64,000 bases of DNA, taken from positions 1-64,000 of IMG/VR virus record IMGVR_UViG_3300032240_000659; one strand, written 5' to 3'. The position numbers were made by a program, and so were the translations under genes. Shown piece by piece: positions 47,601 through 54,409 of the stretch (its first letter is position 1; the number at the start of each line of letters is the position of its first letter). Under the pieces are notes generated by a model. It ran no database searches. It had not been told where the DNA came from and saw only the letters and a program-made list of their open reading frames with translations. The stretch is from a virus.

Positions 47601-49403
47601 GTTGGTTGAAAATCTCAAAAAGTTTGTAGTTGGGCTTAGGTAAAATGTAGGAACAAGTTGAGGATCACTAGTTCTAAAGTCAAGAATTATTTGATTACTA
47701 GAAGATGTGGCAGTATTATAAATCCACATGTCAAATTCAAAATCACCAGTACCAAATGCAAAATCAGGACTGGTATTAATTGTAACATAGTCGCCTGTTC
47801 CGTCAAAGAATGCGCTAGTTGCGCCAAATTTAGCAGTAACACCGTTGCTTAACTTGGCGTTGCCGCCCATGTTTACAACTTTATTATCTCTATTAGCATT
47901 TGTTAAAAGGCCAGTTACTTTACCAGTAAGTGTAATTTTGCTACCGTTGATAGCCGCAATAGTTCCAGCACCTAATGCAGTAGGATAAACAGAATAAAGT
48001 GTTAATGTATCACCAACGTTGTAAGTTCCAGTCTTACCTGTTAGTGTCACGTATGTTTGCCCAACACCACCACGCCCAGTAGAACCTACGACACCTTCAA
48101 AGTGTAAATCAGCAAAGTAAGTAAAACAAGTTAACCATTCAACTCTAGCACCGTTAGTCATAATCAATGCACGACTATTTGGTACAATAAAAGTTGCTTC
48201 GTTAAACAACATTGCAGCCTCTAAACTTCCGCCGCTGGCAATAGTACCTTTAGTCACTAACGAACCATCTACATATGCGCCACGGCCAGCGTCTGCACTA
48301 GCAAAGCCATACGGATCGGTTGTTGTATTTGCTCCACTACCTTTGTTTAAAACTGTTACACGTTCAATATACGGGCTTCTACTAGATATCTGTGTTCCGG
48401 TAGCATTAATTGCTGTGCTAAGTGTAAATGTTAAGTCGTTTGTTCCATCAACTCCGCCTAAATATGCTCCGCTGATGGTAATAGTATTTGTAAGAGCATA
48501 GTTAGCTCCTGCATTAGAACCTAAAGCAACACTAATTGTTGTGCTGTATGTTGTACCGGTTGTTTTAGTAATAGTAAAACTTGCACCTGCTCCTGTTCCA
48601 CTTGTAGATTTTTGTGGAATATTAGTAAATGTGCCGCCGGCAGTTACACCCGTACCTGTTATAGATGTGTATGTTGTACTAGATGATAATGAATTACCTG
48701 TAAATTTAAATGCATATCCTGTGCCGTTACCTGCACTATAAAACATGTCTTTAATTGTTAAATCGCTGATTGTGGTTTCACCGTTGACTAAAAAACAATC
48801 TTTTGTGTTTGTGCCAGTTGTTGGATAAACAATTGTTTCACGCAACCCTGCTCCTCGAACACTAACACCTTTAGGCACAACTAAAGGAAATACTTCTTGA
48901 TACAATCCAGCTAAAATATAAACAGTATCACCAGATTGTGCTTGACTAAGAGCATACGCAATAGTCCTTAACGAATTCATTTCGCTATGGCCAGCATTGG
49001 TATCAACACCTACGTTATCTGAAACATACCATACACTTGTATCGCCAGAACCAAATACAACACCGTTGATAATAACTTTGCCGGTTCCGGTTGTAGTTAA
49101 TGTTAAATTACTATTTGTTGGTGAAGTTAAAGCAAGAGCACCGCTTGTTGAGCTTAAAGTGTTGCCAGTTAATTGTAAATTACCAGCATTAATTGTAGTA
49201 CCAAGTAGCGTTGTAGCACGAGCAGTTCCTGTAATATCTAAAGGATAAGCAGGGTTCTGATTCTTAACGCCGATGAAGTGGTTACTACGATCAGTAGTAT
49301 CGCTTACTAACAAATACAACAGATCTGTCTCAAAAGCTAAATTATTCCCGTTGCGGGATAAATTATCCTTTAAGAGCGGACCCGATATTCTTCCAACAGA
49401 CAT
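44700..49403 (-). CDS. Giant beta-helix appendage protein with internal LamG domain
   Basis: 1567 aa. The N-terminus MSVGRISGPLLKDNLSRNGN leads into a fibre motif. From about residue 127 a pectate-lyase-like right-handed beta-helix begins (RTIAYALSQAQSGDTVYILA, GLYQEVFPLVVPKGVSVRGA, GLRETIVYP). At about 515-705 a full LamG domain intrudes (AFFDGTGDYVTINTSPDFAF, NTWTHVAIARASGVTRMFVG, GYIDEFRISKGVARYTTTF). The helix pattern then resumes (GAEMRAISGANIYGNQGVKA). The last 850 residues are Thr/Ser-rich beta modules. No catalytic residues can be assigned. It has a GAGGAG site and a long leader with a CATAAATA octamer. Host-surface binding or cleavage is inference. Confidence 0.87.
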   Translation of the reverse strand: MSVGRISGPLLKDNLSRNGNNLAFETDLLYLLVSDTTDRSNHFIGVKNQNPAYPLDITGTARATTLLGTTINAGNLQLTGNTLSSTSGALALTSPTNSNLTLTTTGTGKVIINGVVFGSGDTSVWYVSDNVGVDTNAGHSEMNSLRTIAYALSQAQSGDTVYILAGLYQEVFPLVVPKGVSVRGAGLRETIVYPTTGTNTKDCFLVNGETTISDLTIKDMFYSAGNGTGYAFKFTGNSLSSSTTYTSITGTGVTAGGTFTNIPQKSTSGTGAGASFTITKTTGTTYSTTISVALGSNAGANYALTNTITISGAYLGGVDGTNDLTFTLSTAINATGTQISSRSPYIERVTVLNKGSGANTTTDPYGFASADAGRGAYVDGSLVTKGTIASGGSLEAAMLFNEATFIVPNSRALIMTNGARVEWLTCFTYFADLHFEGVVGSTGRGGVGQTYVTLTGKTGTYNVGDTLTLYSVYPTALGAGTIAAINGSKITLTGKVTGLLTNANRDNKVVNMGGNAKLSNGVTAKFGATSAFFDGTGDYVTINTSPDFAFGTGDFEFDMWIYNTATSSSNQIILDFRTSDPQLVPTFYLSPTTNFLRFSTNGAQQIQSDSAISLNTWTHVAIARASGVTRMFVGGTVQTQTYTDTNNYIQGTVTIGCRFDSTAGYTGYIDEFRISKGVARYTTTFTPATSAYVGDSTTVALLHFDGVNNATTTVDDGVTVQDIRVTSGGTATGITRYDTGEFGAEMRAISGANIYGNQGVKADGYGVSIQLMAHNFAYIGTGADLTNDKSAVVQANEVIQVNSGKVYYNSVDQSGNYRVGSLFTVNYETGAVNFAAGALNVSSLNSITFNNGTSITTVGPTGITANNIIISGNTIGSTVGPINIDPATGEAVTVNAPTTVTGLLTTSSATGISVGTPAQGALTGGVSLSISTSVSDSIGLLNQTLSLLTPAAPTAFPGGQSFFVNGLTQRIMFTAAGSQVNNDATNVTTPAAGTIVYVIRANTLSTSSITATGPGTQGLVTVKRNNTAATTKTLTYGNTTQTITATITGTTLNSNVVTFTPPAAGVLVVGYLITTGASGAFGGLSNSTAYYITAVTATTLTLSTYNTTTGSVGSAFNATSTTTGTLTFTSTSDNGTYTANNTSLVVTNNVASPVGTPGFYETIDVTVTGTTVPAGWNTVQITHGAAGSTTIGASTTNTGVWYYDNSATVAPTFGTQTFALGTSNLTYSSTIPHYNSSTTYNSGFVVTWNAGQTGHSSLATSILTTAAIGPWTSAGNKTYTNLGYTTLPTTTTVTAGSGPNATTFTHSITTGFGAWTTTTTVPAFTADNSYTTAASALPALNAIILYKTGTTSSTTFLDETNIFFNAAVGGSTTGGLRVVNPDTGTANTDTPAFAGGAAAFNSQSGTLLATDATVVGTGTGINSLKHDVTNYSTGYLPAGPNLSGRTVGNAQYFTFRFVRSAINGFPITLTTGATGIAGFWAGLPGSSNGSVYGTGKSSLNGWLSLGTNSTLLNGCVSGTAFVAGQQYTAQTFTVDFGVYSSSSATNNEIWVRIKLTSGQSITSLYLG

Positions 49404-49420
49404 TAGCGCTCCTCAGTACC

Positions 49421-49433
49421 CCGTGTTACACGG
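49421..49433 (-). promoter_or_regulatory. Short leader hairpin upstream of the 1567-aa gene
   Basis: CCGTG and CACGG flank a three-base loop, ending about eight bases before the GAGGAG ribosome site of the 1567-aa gene. It is placed where it could protect or tune the 5' end of the message; function not shown. Confidence 0.35.
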
Positions 49434-49509
49434 TTAACCAAATTTTCAGCTTGCGCTCTTTGCTGGTTTACCACAGTTTAAAATCTCAGCCATTTAGCAT
49501 GAGCAACTG

Positions 49510-49517
49510 TATTTATG
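49510..49517 (-). promoter_or_regulatory. Late promoter octamer CATAAATA for the 1567-aa gene
   Basis: CATAAATA reads on the minus strand, 106 bases before the ATG at 49403, inside the 126-base gap between the two genes. It predicts a leader of about 100 nt. Confidence 0.55.
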
Positions 49518-49529
49518 TTATTTTGGTTT

Positions 49530-51092
49530 TTATCTGTCGAAGCCATGTAAAACGTTGACTGTTTTACCTAGTGGTACTGGTTCTGTAAACTGTAAGTAAT
49601 AACTATTATTAGAAACAGTGTTTGTAGCGTCTACTAGTGTATATGTCATTCCTTGTGGAATGATTTGACTTGTTGTTCCTAGTGCAAGAGTTGCGCTAGT
49701 TAATGCTCCGCTGATACTGTCAGTTGTGTAACTGACAACGGTTGAGTATGTTGTCAATGTTAATCCAGTAATTGATCCGCCAGTGGCTGTCACTGCGGGG
49801 CCGCCAATAGAAGTTGACAACTGGAATGTTGTAGTACCGTTTGTTGAAATAATATAATATGTTGTAGGATTAGTATATCCAGTAATGCTACCGGCGCCGC
49901 CGGCCGTTCCACTAATTTGAATTTTCTGATTAACTGCTAAGGTATTGGCTGTACCTAATGTAAATGTATTACTACTAGTTGTAATAGTTCCAGAAATAGT
50001 TGTACTAGTTGGAATATATGTAGAATACGCTCCGCTAACTTTAGAACTGGCTGTAACAGTACCTGATTGATTTGATAATACTAGTGAATAAGATACCGAT
50101 GTTGCACTAGGAGCTGGGCTTGCTAATACACTAAATGACCCGTTAAAATTTGTAATACCTGTAACAGTAATACTTTGACCAGAAGCAAACGGAACACTAC
50201 CTAGACTAGTAAAGGTTAATGTTGCTACGTTTCCAGATACTGCCGCAGTTAATACAGTTAATGTTGATGATGTTGATACTGTTGCTGTAGTAATGTCTAC
50301 AGACGGATATGCAATAGTACCACTGGCGCTAGTTGCTACCAATGCTGTTGTAGAAGGAATAGCACTATACACACCGTTTGAACTTAGTGTATAAGTTCCT
50401 GTTCCGCCACTGCCGACAGTAATGGTTCCATAAATTGTACCAGTTTGTGCGTTGGCAATTTGTTGTCCCACTGCCAGTTGTGAAGGACTGCCTGAATTAA
50501 TTGATCCTACTGTAAGTGTAACAGATGATCCATTACTTCCGCTAGCCCCAATACTGCCAGTTATCCAAATACTAAAATAAATTGTCTTACCTGCAACTGC
50601 AATAGCATTACTACTAGTTGCTGTATAGGTCTCCCCAGCAATAGTAGGGTTTTGTACTACAAGATAGTTTGATACAGCTAATTGAATAACGTTTTCAACA
50701 ATGACTATTAAATTTTTAGCCATCTGTGTCATATCCCAAGTAACACCGCTTTGTGCTGTAGTTGCCGGTGCTGGATTTAATGGGCCAAAATATATAGTTA
50801 AGCTATCGCCTGCTCCTAAATTTTGTAATGTAATTAGGCCTGGTTCTTTGTAACGAATTGCACGCCAGCTTGCACTACTACCTTGATACACTTCTACTTC
50901 TTGGGTAGTTGTATTGTAACGAATCATGCCAGTTGACGGTGTTCCTGGTTGTTGTGCAGTAGTACCGTTAGGTAAAACTAAACTACCTGCACCAATAGGA
51001 CTAACATAGACATTAGTTCGTGAATCATCAGAATACAAAGTGGTATTATTTGCAGTTCTGCGATCTAAAGTTTGACGTTTAATAAATCTCAT
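49530..51092 (-). CDS. Structural protein with inserted beta modules
   Basis: 520 aa. The N-terminus MRFIKRQTLDRRTANNTTLY leads to PTGMIRYNTTTQEVEVYQGS-type fibre sequence (GMIRYNTTTQEVEVYQGS). About residues 85-150 start a cap-like beta domain (LIVIVENVIQLAVSNYLVVQ), which appears to resume only at the C-terminus (YYLQFTEPVPLGKTVNVLHG). The intervening ~330 residues are tandem beta modules, including FASGQSITVTGITNFNG and LAVNQKIQISGTAGGAG. Start and the preceding stop overlap (TAATG). It ends 126 bases before the 1567-aa gene. Appendage or head-fibre role is inferred. Confidence 0.82.
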   Translation of the reverse strand: MRFIKRQTLDRRTANNTTLYSDDSRTNVYVSPIGAGSLVLPNGTTAQQPGTPSTGMIRYNTTTQEVEVYQGSSASWRAIRYKEPGLITLQNLGAGDSLTIYFGPLNPAPATTAQSGVTWDMTQMAKNLIVIVENVIQLAVSNYLVVQNPTIAGETYTATSSNAIAVAGKTIYFSIWITGSIGASGSNGSSVTLTVGSINSGSPSQLAVGQQIANAQTGTIYGTITVGSGGTGTYTLSSNGVYSAIPSTTALVATSASGTIAYPSVDITTATVSTSSTLTVLTAAVSGNVATLTFTSLGSVPFASGQSITVTGITNFNGSFSVLASPAPSATSVSYSLVLSNQSGTVTASSKVSGAYSTYIPTSTTISGTITTSSNTFTLGTANTLAVNQKIQISGTAGGAGSITGYTNPTTYYIISTNGTTTFQLSTSIGGPAVTATGGSITGLTLTTYSTVVSYTTDSISGALTSATLALGTTSQIIPQGMTYTLVDATNTVSNNSYYLQFTEPVPLGKTVNVLHGFDR

Positions 51093-51412
51093 TATACTGG
51101 TAGTGTGCTAATCACTATATTTAAAGATGTTGTTGTACCTGCAATCGCTACAAGAGTATCATTGCTTGCTAATACTAATTTTTCTTGATCTAATGTAACA
51201 GTTTCGCCTGACGGAATTGATAATGCACTTACTATTTTATTAGTATTACTTGCTGTACCAACTGATCCGGCACTGTTTGGAACTGCATACAAAGATAATG
51301 TAGTAGCGGCGACGCTATAATTACATACCATCATGCAGGTAACAGCATTATTTCCACTGCTAGTATAAACTGTAGTATTTGTTGTTCCAATTAATGCTGC
51401 GGTTAACGCCAT
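51092..51412 (-). CDS. Small beta-sandwich structural protein, paralog of the 109-aa protein
   Basis: 106 aa, with MALTAALIGTTNTTVYTSSG, VTCMMVCNYSVAATTLSLYA and SIPSGETVTLDQEKLVLASN. This is the order typical of small phage beta-sandwich proteins: a 'TTVYT' strand, then a core 'V..CN.S.....L..Y' and 'G....LD.EKL.L'. AAGGAAA ribosome site. Its stop overlaps the start of the 520-aa gene, suggesting fixed co-production. Its role may be a connector or decoration protein. Confidence 0.82.
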   Translation of the reverse strand: MALTAALIGTTNTTVYTSSGNNAVTCMMVCNYSVAATTLSLYAVPNSAGSVGTASNTNKIVSALSIPSGETVTLDQEKLVLASNDTLVAIAGTTTSLNIVISTLPV

Positions 51413-51421
51413 ATTCTTTCC

Positions 51422-52456
51422 TTATAATAAAATGCTTAACAGCACTGCTCTATTCTTACTTACTAATTCATCTTGATTATAAGCAAGAGCACCGTAGGCA
51501 TTGTTGCTTACAAAATATATACCAGTTCTACCCGGACCTTCTGTAGATTTTGAATAAAATTTAACTTTGTTTGCGGCTGTTGCCGGATCGCTTACACTTA
51601 CATCTATTTCTAAACTTGCATTAAATTCAACAACCCCATTACCCGAAGTTACTATTAAATTACCGGTGCCAGAATTAGTTACGGTATTACCTAAAATGTT
51701 AACACCAGGTAAACCGGCAGTGGTATTAACAGTTAAGCCGCCAGATGTAACTTGCGTTCTTAAAATTAAATTACCTGAACCACTATCAATAGTATAAGTG
51801 TCAACACTGTTAGTAGTTGTTTGTACAAGAGATTGCGATATAGAAGATACAATTTTTTGTATTTTTTCTACGCCAGCTGATGCAAGTTGTGCTGTTACAT
51901 AACTGGTAACAAACTGTCTATTTGGTATATCGTTATCGTTAACTACTCGAGTATAGTAATTTGTTGAATTGGCAATTTTTAACACACTATTGCCATTTTG
52001 CATATCAAGATATAAGTTAGTATTAACTATGGGGCTAATACTGTTTACTTGTAAACCTGTTGTTCCGGTTGTAGTGCCGTTGTATGTTTTAATAACAAAC
52101 GATCCACTCACACTGCCGCCTGCACCAGCATTTGCTGTTGAATCCCAGTGCGTAACTTGTTCATCATAAACTAAAAATGCATCTGGACTGCTGCCTCTAC
52201 CAATTTGCAAACCTGCTTGGTATGGCATTTGTAATGCACCGCTAATTCCACTTCCGGATTGCCCGTAGTTTACTTGAATAATATTGTCTTTGATTGTTGT
52301 GTTTGTTGACTCAACTGTAGTAGTTGTGCCTTGAACGTCAAGGTTACCAGTGATAATAACAGTGCCCGCAGTTGGGCCAGTATCAAATGTGATAGTACCG
52401 CCAGTATTAACTGCAATTCTGTAATTATCTTGATCAACACGTAGTATTCTTGACAT
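51422..52456 (-). CDS. Fibre-type structural protein
   Basis: 344 aa. It has ITGNLDVQGTTTTVESTNTT followed by IKDNIIQVNYGQSGSGISG, a module recurring in phage fibres and related to the NGTTTTINSNTVSVDDKN part of the 1487-aa protein. A globular section follows (AGLQIGRGSSPDAFLVYDEQ, VTHWDS). The C-terminal part has ATAANKVKFYSKSTEGPGRT and GIYFVSNNAYGALAYNQDEL, another fold I associate with structural proteins of these phages, ending NRAVLLSILL. AAGGAT ribosome site beside a hairpin. Position in the particle unknown. Confidence 0.83.
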   Translation of the reverse strand: MSRILRVDQDNYRIAVNTGGTITFDTGPTAGTVIITGNLDVQGTTTTVESTNTTIKDNIIQVNYGQSGSGISGALQMPYQAGLQIGRGSSPDAFLVYDEQVTHWDSTANAGAGGSVSGSFVIKTYNGTTTGTTGLQVNSISPIVNTNLYLDMQNGNSVLKIANSTNYYTRVVNDNDIPNRQFVTSYVTAQLASAGVEKIQKIVSSISQSLVQTTTNSVDTYTIDSGSGNLILRTQVTSGGLTVNTTAGLPGVNILGNTVTNSGTGNLIVTSGNGVVEFNASLEIDVSVSDPATAANKVKFYSKSTEGPGRTGIYFVSNNAYGALAYNQDELVSKNRAVLLSILL

Positions 52457-52468
52457 TTATAATCCTTG

Positions 52469-52486
52469 CGGGGACCTAAGTCCCCG
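52469..52486 (-). terminator. Intergenic hairpin before the 344-aa gene
   Basis: A perfect 7-bp stem CGGGGAC/GTCCCCG with a four-base loop follows the stop of the 585-aa gene. No T-run follows; the AAGGAT ribosome site of the next gene comes directly after. It may be a partial terminator or an RNA-end or stability element. Confidence 0.5.
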
Positions 52487-52496
52487 ACTTTATATA

Positions 52497-54254
52497 TTAA
52501 ACGTTATCGATTTTAACTGAAACGTTTAGCACTGCTGAGCCAAATGTCCAGTTAACTGTTGCGCCATCTGCAAACTGTGTACCAGTATTGCGTGTTACAC
52601 GGCAACGACGGTTAGTAATCTTGCTGACCCAATACGAACCACCAGCAGAGTCAACAGCGTTAATAGCCATTGTTCCACCAACTGTTGGGAAAGTTGTTAC
52701 CAGTTTAGCGTAGAAAACACCATCAGCATTTTCAACACGGAAACGTTGTGTGTTTTCTTGTTTGATAATGTCAGTGTCTTGACGAGCAACACCACCAGTT
52801 GTAGACAGTGCTACTGCTTGCATTGCGGCATAGTTACCAGTATAACCAGTTGTGACCTGTGCGGCAAATGTCATACTTGCGGCGGCACCTTGGTTGCTGT
52901 TGATTGTAACAGCTACGTTACCACTTACTACTGTGGTTGCTGTCGATGTTGCTGAAGTAACTGCTGTAGCATTACCACCTGCTGAGCCGCTTAGAACAAT
53001 TTCAGTTGCTCCGTTAACTGCAATGATGTAATATGTGCCAGCTGTTAAACTACCACCAGTACCAGTTGTAACTACTTTTAATCCTGGGACTAATTGGTCT
53101 GTTGAACTAACAGTTGCTTTGTATAAGTTAATTGTTAGACCAACGATATCACCACTTGCTGTACCGTTTGCTACTGCTGTACCGTCAATATTGGTCAATG
53201 TAAATGTACTTGTACCGTTAGTGGTTTTAACAAGATAACTCTTACCAGTTGAGTAACCAGTAATTGTAGTACCAGTGTTAGTACCAGTTAATGTCAATAC
53301 TTGACCGACATAGAATGTACCAGCACTCTGTGGAGTAGCTAACAAATAACTACCAGTAAGACTTGTTGAACTAAAACCAGAACTGGTAAATGCACTGATA
53401 GCTGTTAGTGTTGTACTTGTGATACTTGGAGTTACTGGCACTGTGTTGATGTAACCGTTACCAGTGTTAGTGTATGTGACACCGTTAACACCAAATGTTG
53501 CTGGAGTCAATGTATGACCAGTACCTGAAGTACCTGTCGGAGTTTGAGCAGAAGCTAAACCACTTGTAACACCTGATTGTTGATATGTACCACCACTTGC
53601 AACAGCAACGCTGGCTAATGTACCTGCAACTGTACCAATTGTAACTGTACCGTTACTAATAGCTGTTGAACCACCAGTGAATGTAATTGCTGTTCCAGCA
53701 AGTGCGTTAGCATAGCTAGAAGCCAATGTCACTGTTGTCGAACTTGAAGTTGTAGCGGCAACATAATATGTTGTACTAGCGGCAAGGCCTGAAGTTGTTG
53801 TAACTGAAGCACCAGTGATAAAACTTGTACCTTGAATATAACTTCCGCTTGTAACTGTTACTGCTGTACCATTAGTGTTAGTAATTGTGTTACCAGAAAT
53901 AGTAGACAATGTTGGTGTCCATGTAGATGTTACACCGCCATATGTAACTGACAAAACGTCAGTTGCCAAATATGCTTTAGTTGCTGAACCACTAACAGTA
54001 GCAGTTAAAATACTAAATGTTGGAGTACCAACTGCTGTTACACCACCTTCACTAGCCAATGCTGGAGCTGGAAATGTGAATGATGTTGCGGCAGCTTGAG
54101 CTTGAGTAAATGAACCAGCTGTGATTGAACCAATACCTAGAGCTTTTAAACCACCTAGGTCATAGTCTGTTGGCAATAAACTTGTATTACCGTATAGACC
54201 TGTGGCACCGGTATTTCTCTTACCAAAATATTTTTTATTTAAAGGACGTCCCAT
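52497..54254 (-). CDS. Structural protein downstream of the major capsid gene
   Basis: 585 aa. The N-terminus MGRPLNKKYFGKRNTGATGL is basic. The C-terminal 100 residues (IIKQENTQRFRVENADGVFY, CRVTRNTGTQFADGA) form a conserved-looking end that I associate with a structural protein following gp23 in aquatic T4-like phages. Between them, about residues 60-480, lies a long Ser/Thr/Gly-rich region with several shared modules (FYVGQVLTLTGTNTG, LVPGLKVVTTGTGG). Late octamer GCTAAATA and AAGGAG site upstream. A head decoration role is suggested by the neighbour, not proven. Confidence 0.82.
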   Translation of the reverse strand: MGRPLNKKYFGKRNTGATGLYGNTSLLPTDYDLGGLKALGIGSITAGSFTQAQAAATSFTFPAPALASEGGVTAVGTPTFSILTATVSGSATKAYLATDVLSVTYGGVTSTWTPTLSTISGNTITNTNGTAVTVTSGSYIQGTSFITGASVTTTSGLAASTTYYVAATTSSSTTVTLASSYANALAGTAITFTGGSTAISNGTVTIGTVAGTLASVAVASGGTYQQSGVTSGLASAQTPTGTSGTGHTLTPATFGVNGVTYTNTGNGYINTVPVTPSITSTTLTAISAFTSSGFSSTSLTGSYLLATPQSAGTFYVGQVLTLTGTNTGTTITGYSTGKSYLVKTTNGTSTFTLTNIDGTAVANGTASGDIVGLTINLYKATVSSTDQLVPGLKVVTTGTGGSLTAGTYYIIAVNGATEIVLSGSAGGNATAVTSATSTATTVVSGNVAVTINSNQGAAASMTFAAQVTTGYTGNYAAMQAVALSTTGGVARQDTDIIKQENTQRFRVENADGVFYAKLVTTFPTVGGTMAINAVDSAGGSYWVSKITNRRCRVTRNTGTQFADGATVNWTFGSAVLNVSVKIDNV

Positions 54255-54275
54255 TTTGTTTTCTCCTTAAGAAAA

Positions 54276-54292
54276 ACGGCGTTCTAGGCCGT
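54276..54292 (-). promoter_or_regulatory. Leader hairpin with T-run before the 585-aa gene
   Basis: Minus strand: ACGGC, a seven-base loop and GCCGT, followed by TTTTTC, about 11 bases before the AAGGAG site. The shape is that of a weak terminator or attenuator inside the leader between the late promoter and the gene. Confidence 0.4.
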
Positions 54293-54342
54293 ACGCGGTT
54301 GGATTTCCGCATAAAATTCACCCTATGTGAATCATTACTATG

Positions 54343-54350
54343 TATTTAGC
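54343..54350 (-). promoter_or_regulatory. Candidate late promoter GCTAAATA for the 585-aa gene
   Basis: GCTAAATA reads on the minus strand, 88 bases before the ATG at 54254 and just beyond the gp23 terminator. Confidence 0.45.
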
Positions 54351-54358
54351 AGATATAG

Positions 54359-54382
54359 AAAAAGGGCTCCGAAGAGCCCTTT
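54359..54382 (-). terminator. Rho-independent terminator after gp23
   Basis: Minus strand: a 9-bp stem AAAGGGCTC/GAGCCCTTT closes a TTCG loop and runs into TTTTTC. It is 27 bases beyond the gp23 stop. Confidence 0.9.
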
Positions 54383-54409
54383 AATTGGTTGACAACTTTT
54401 AAGGTTAGA

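Noticed and set aside
17891-54254. Diversity-generating retroelement acting on adhesin genes
   Set aside because: No reverse transcriptase, template repeat or adenine-biased variable repeat was seen in the window.
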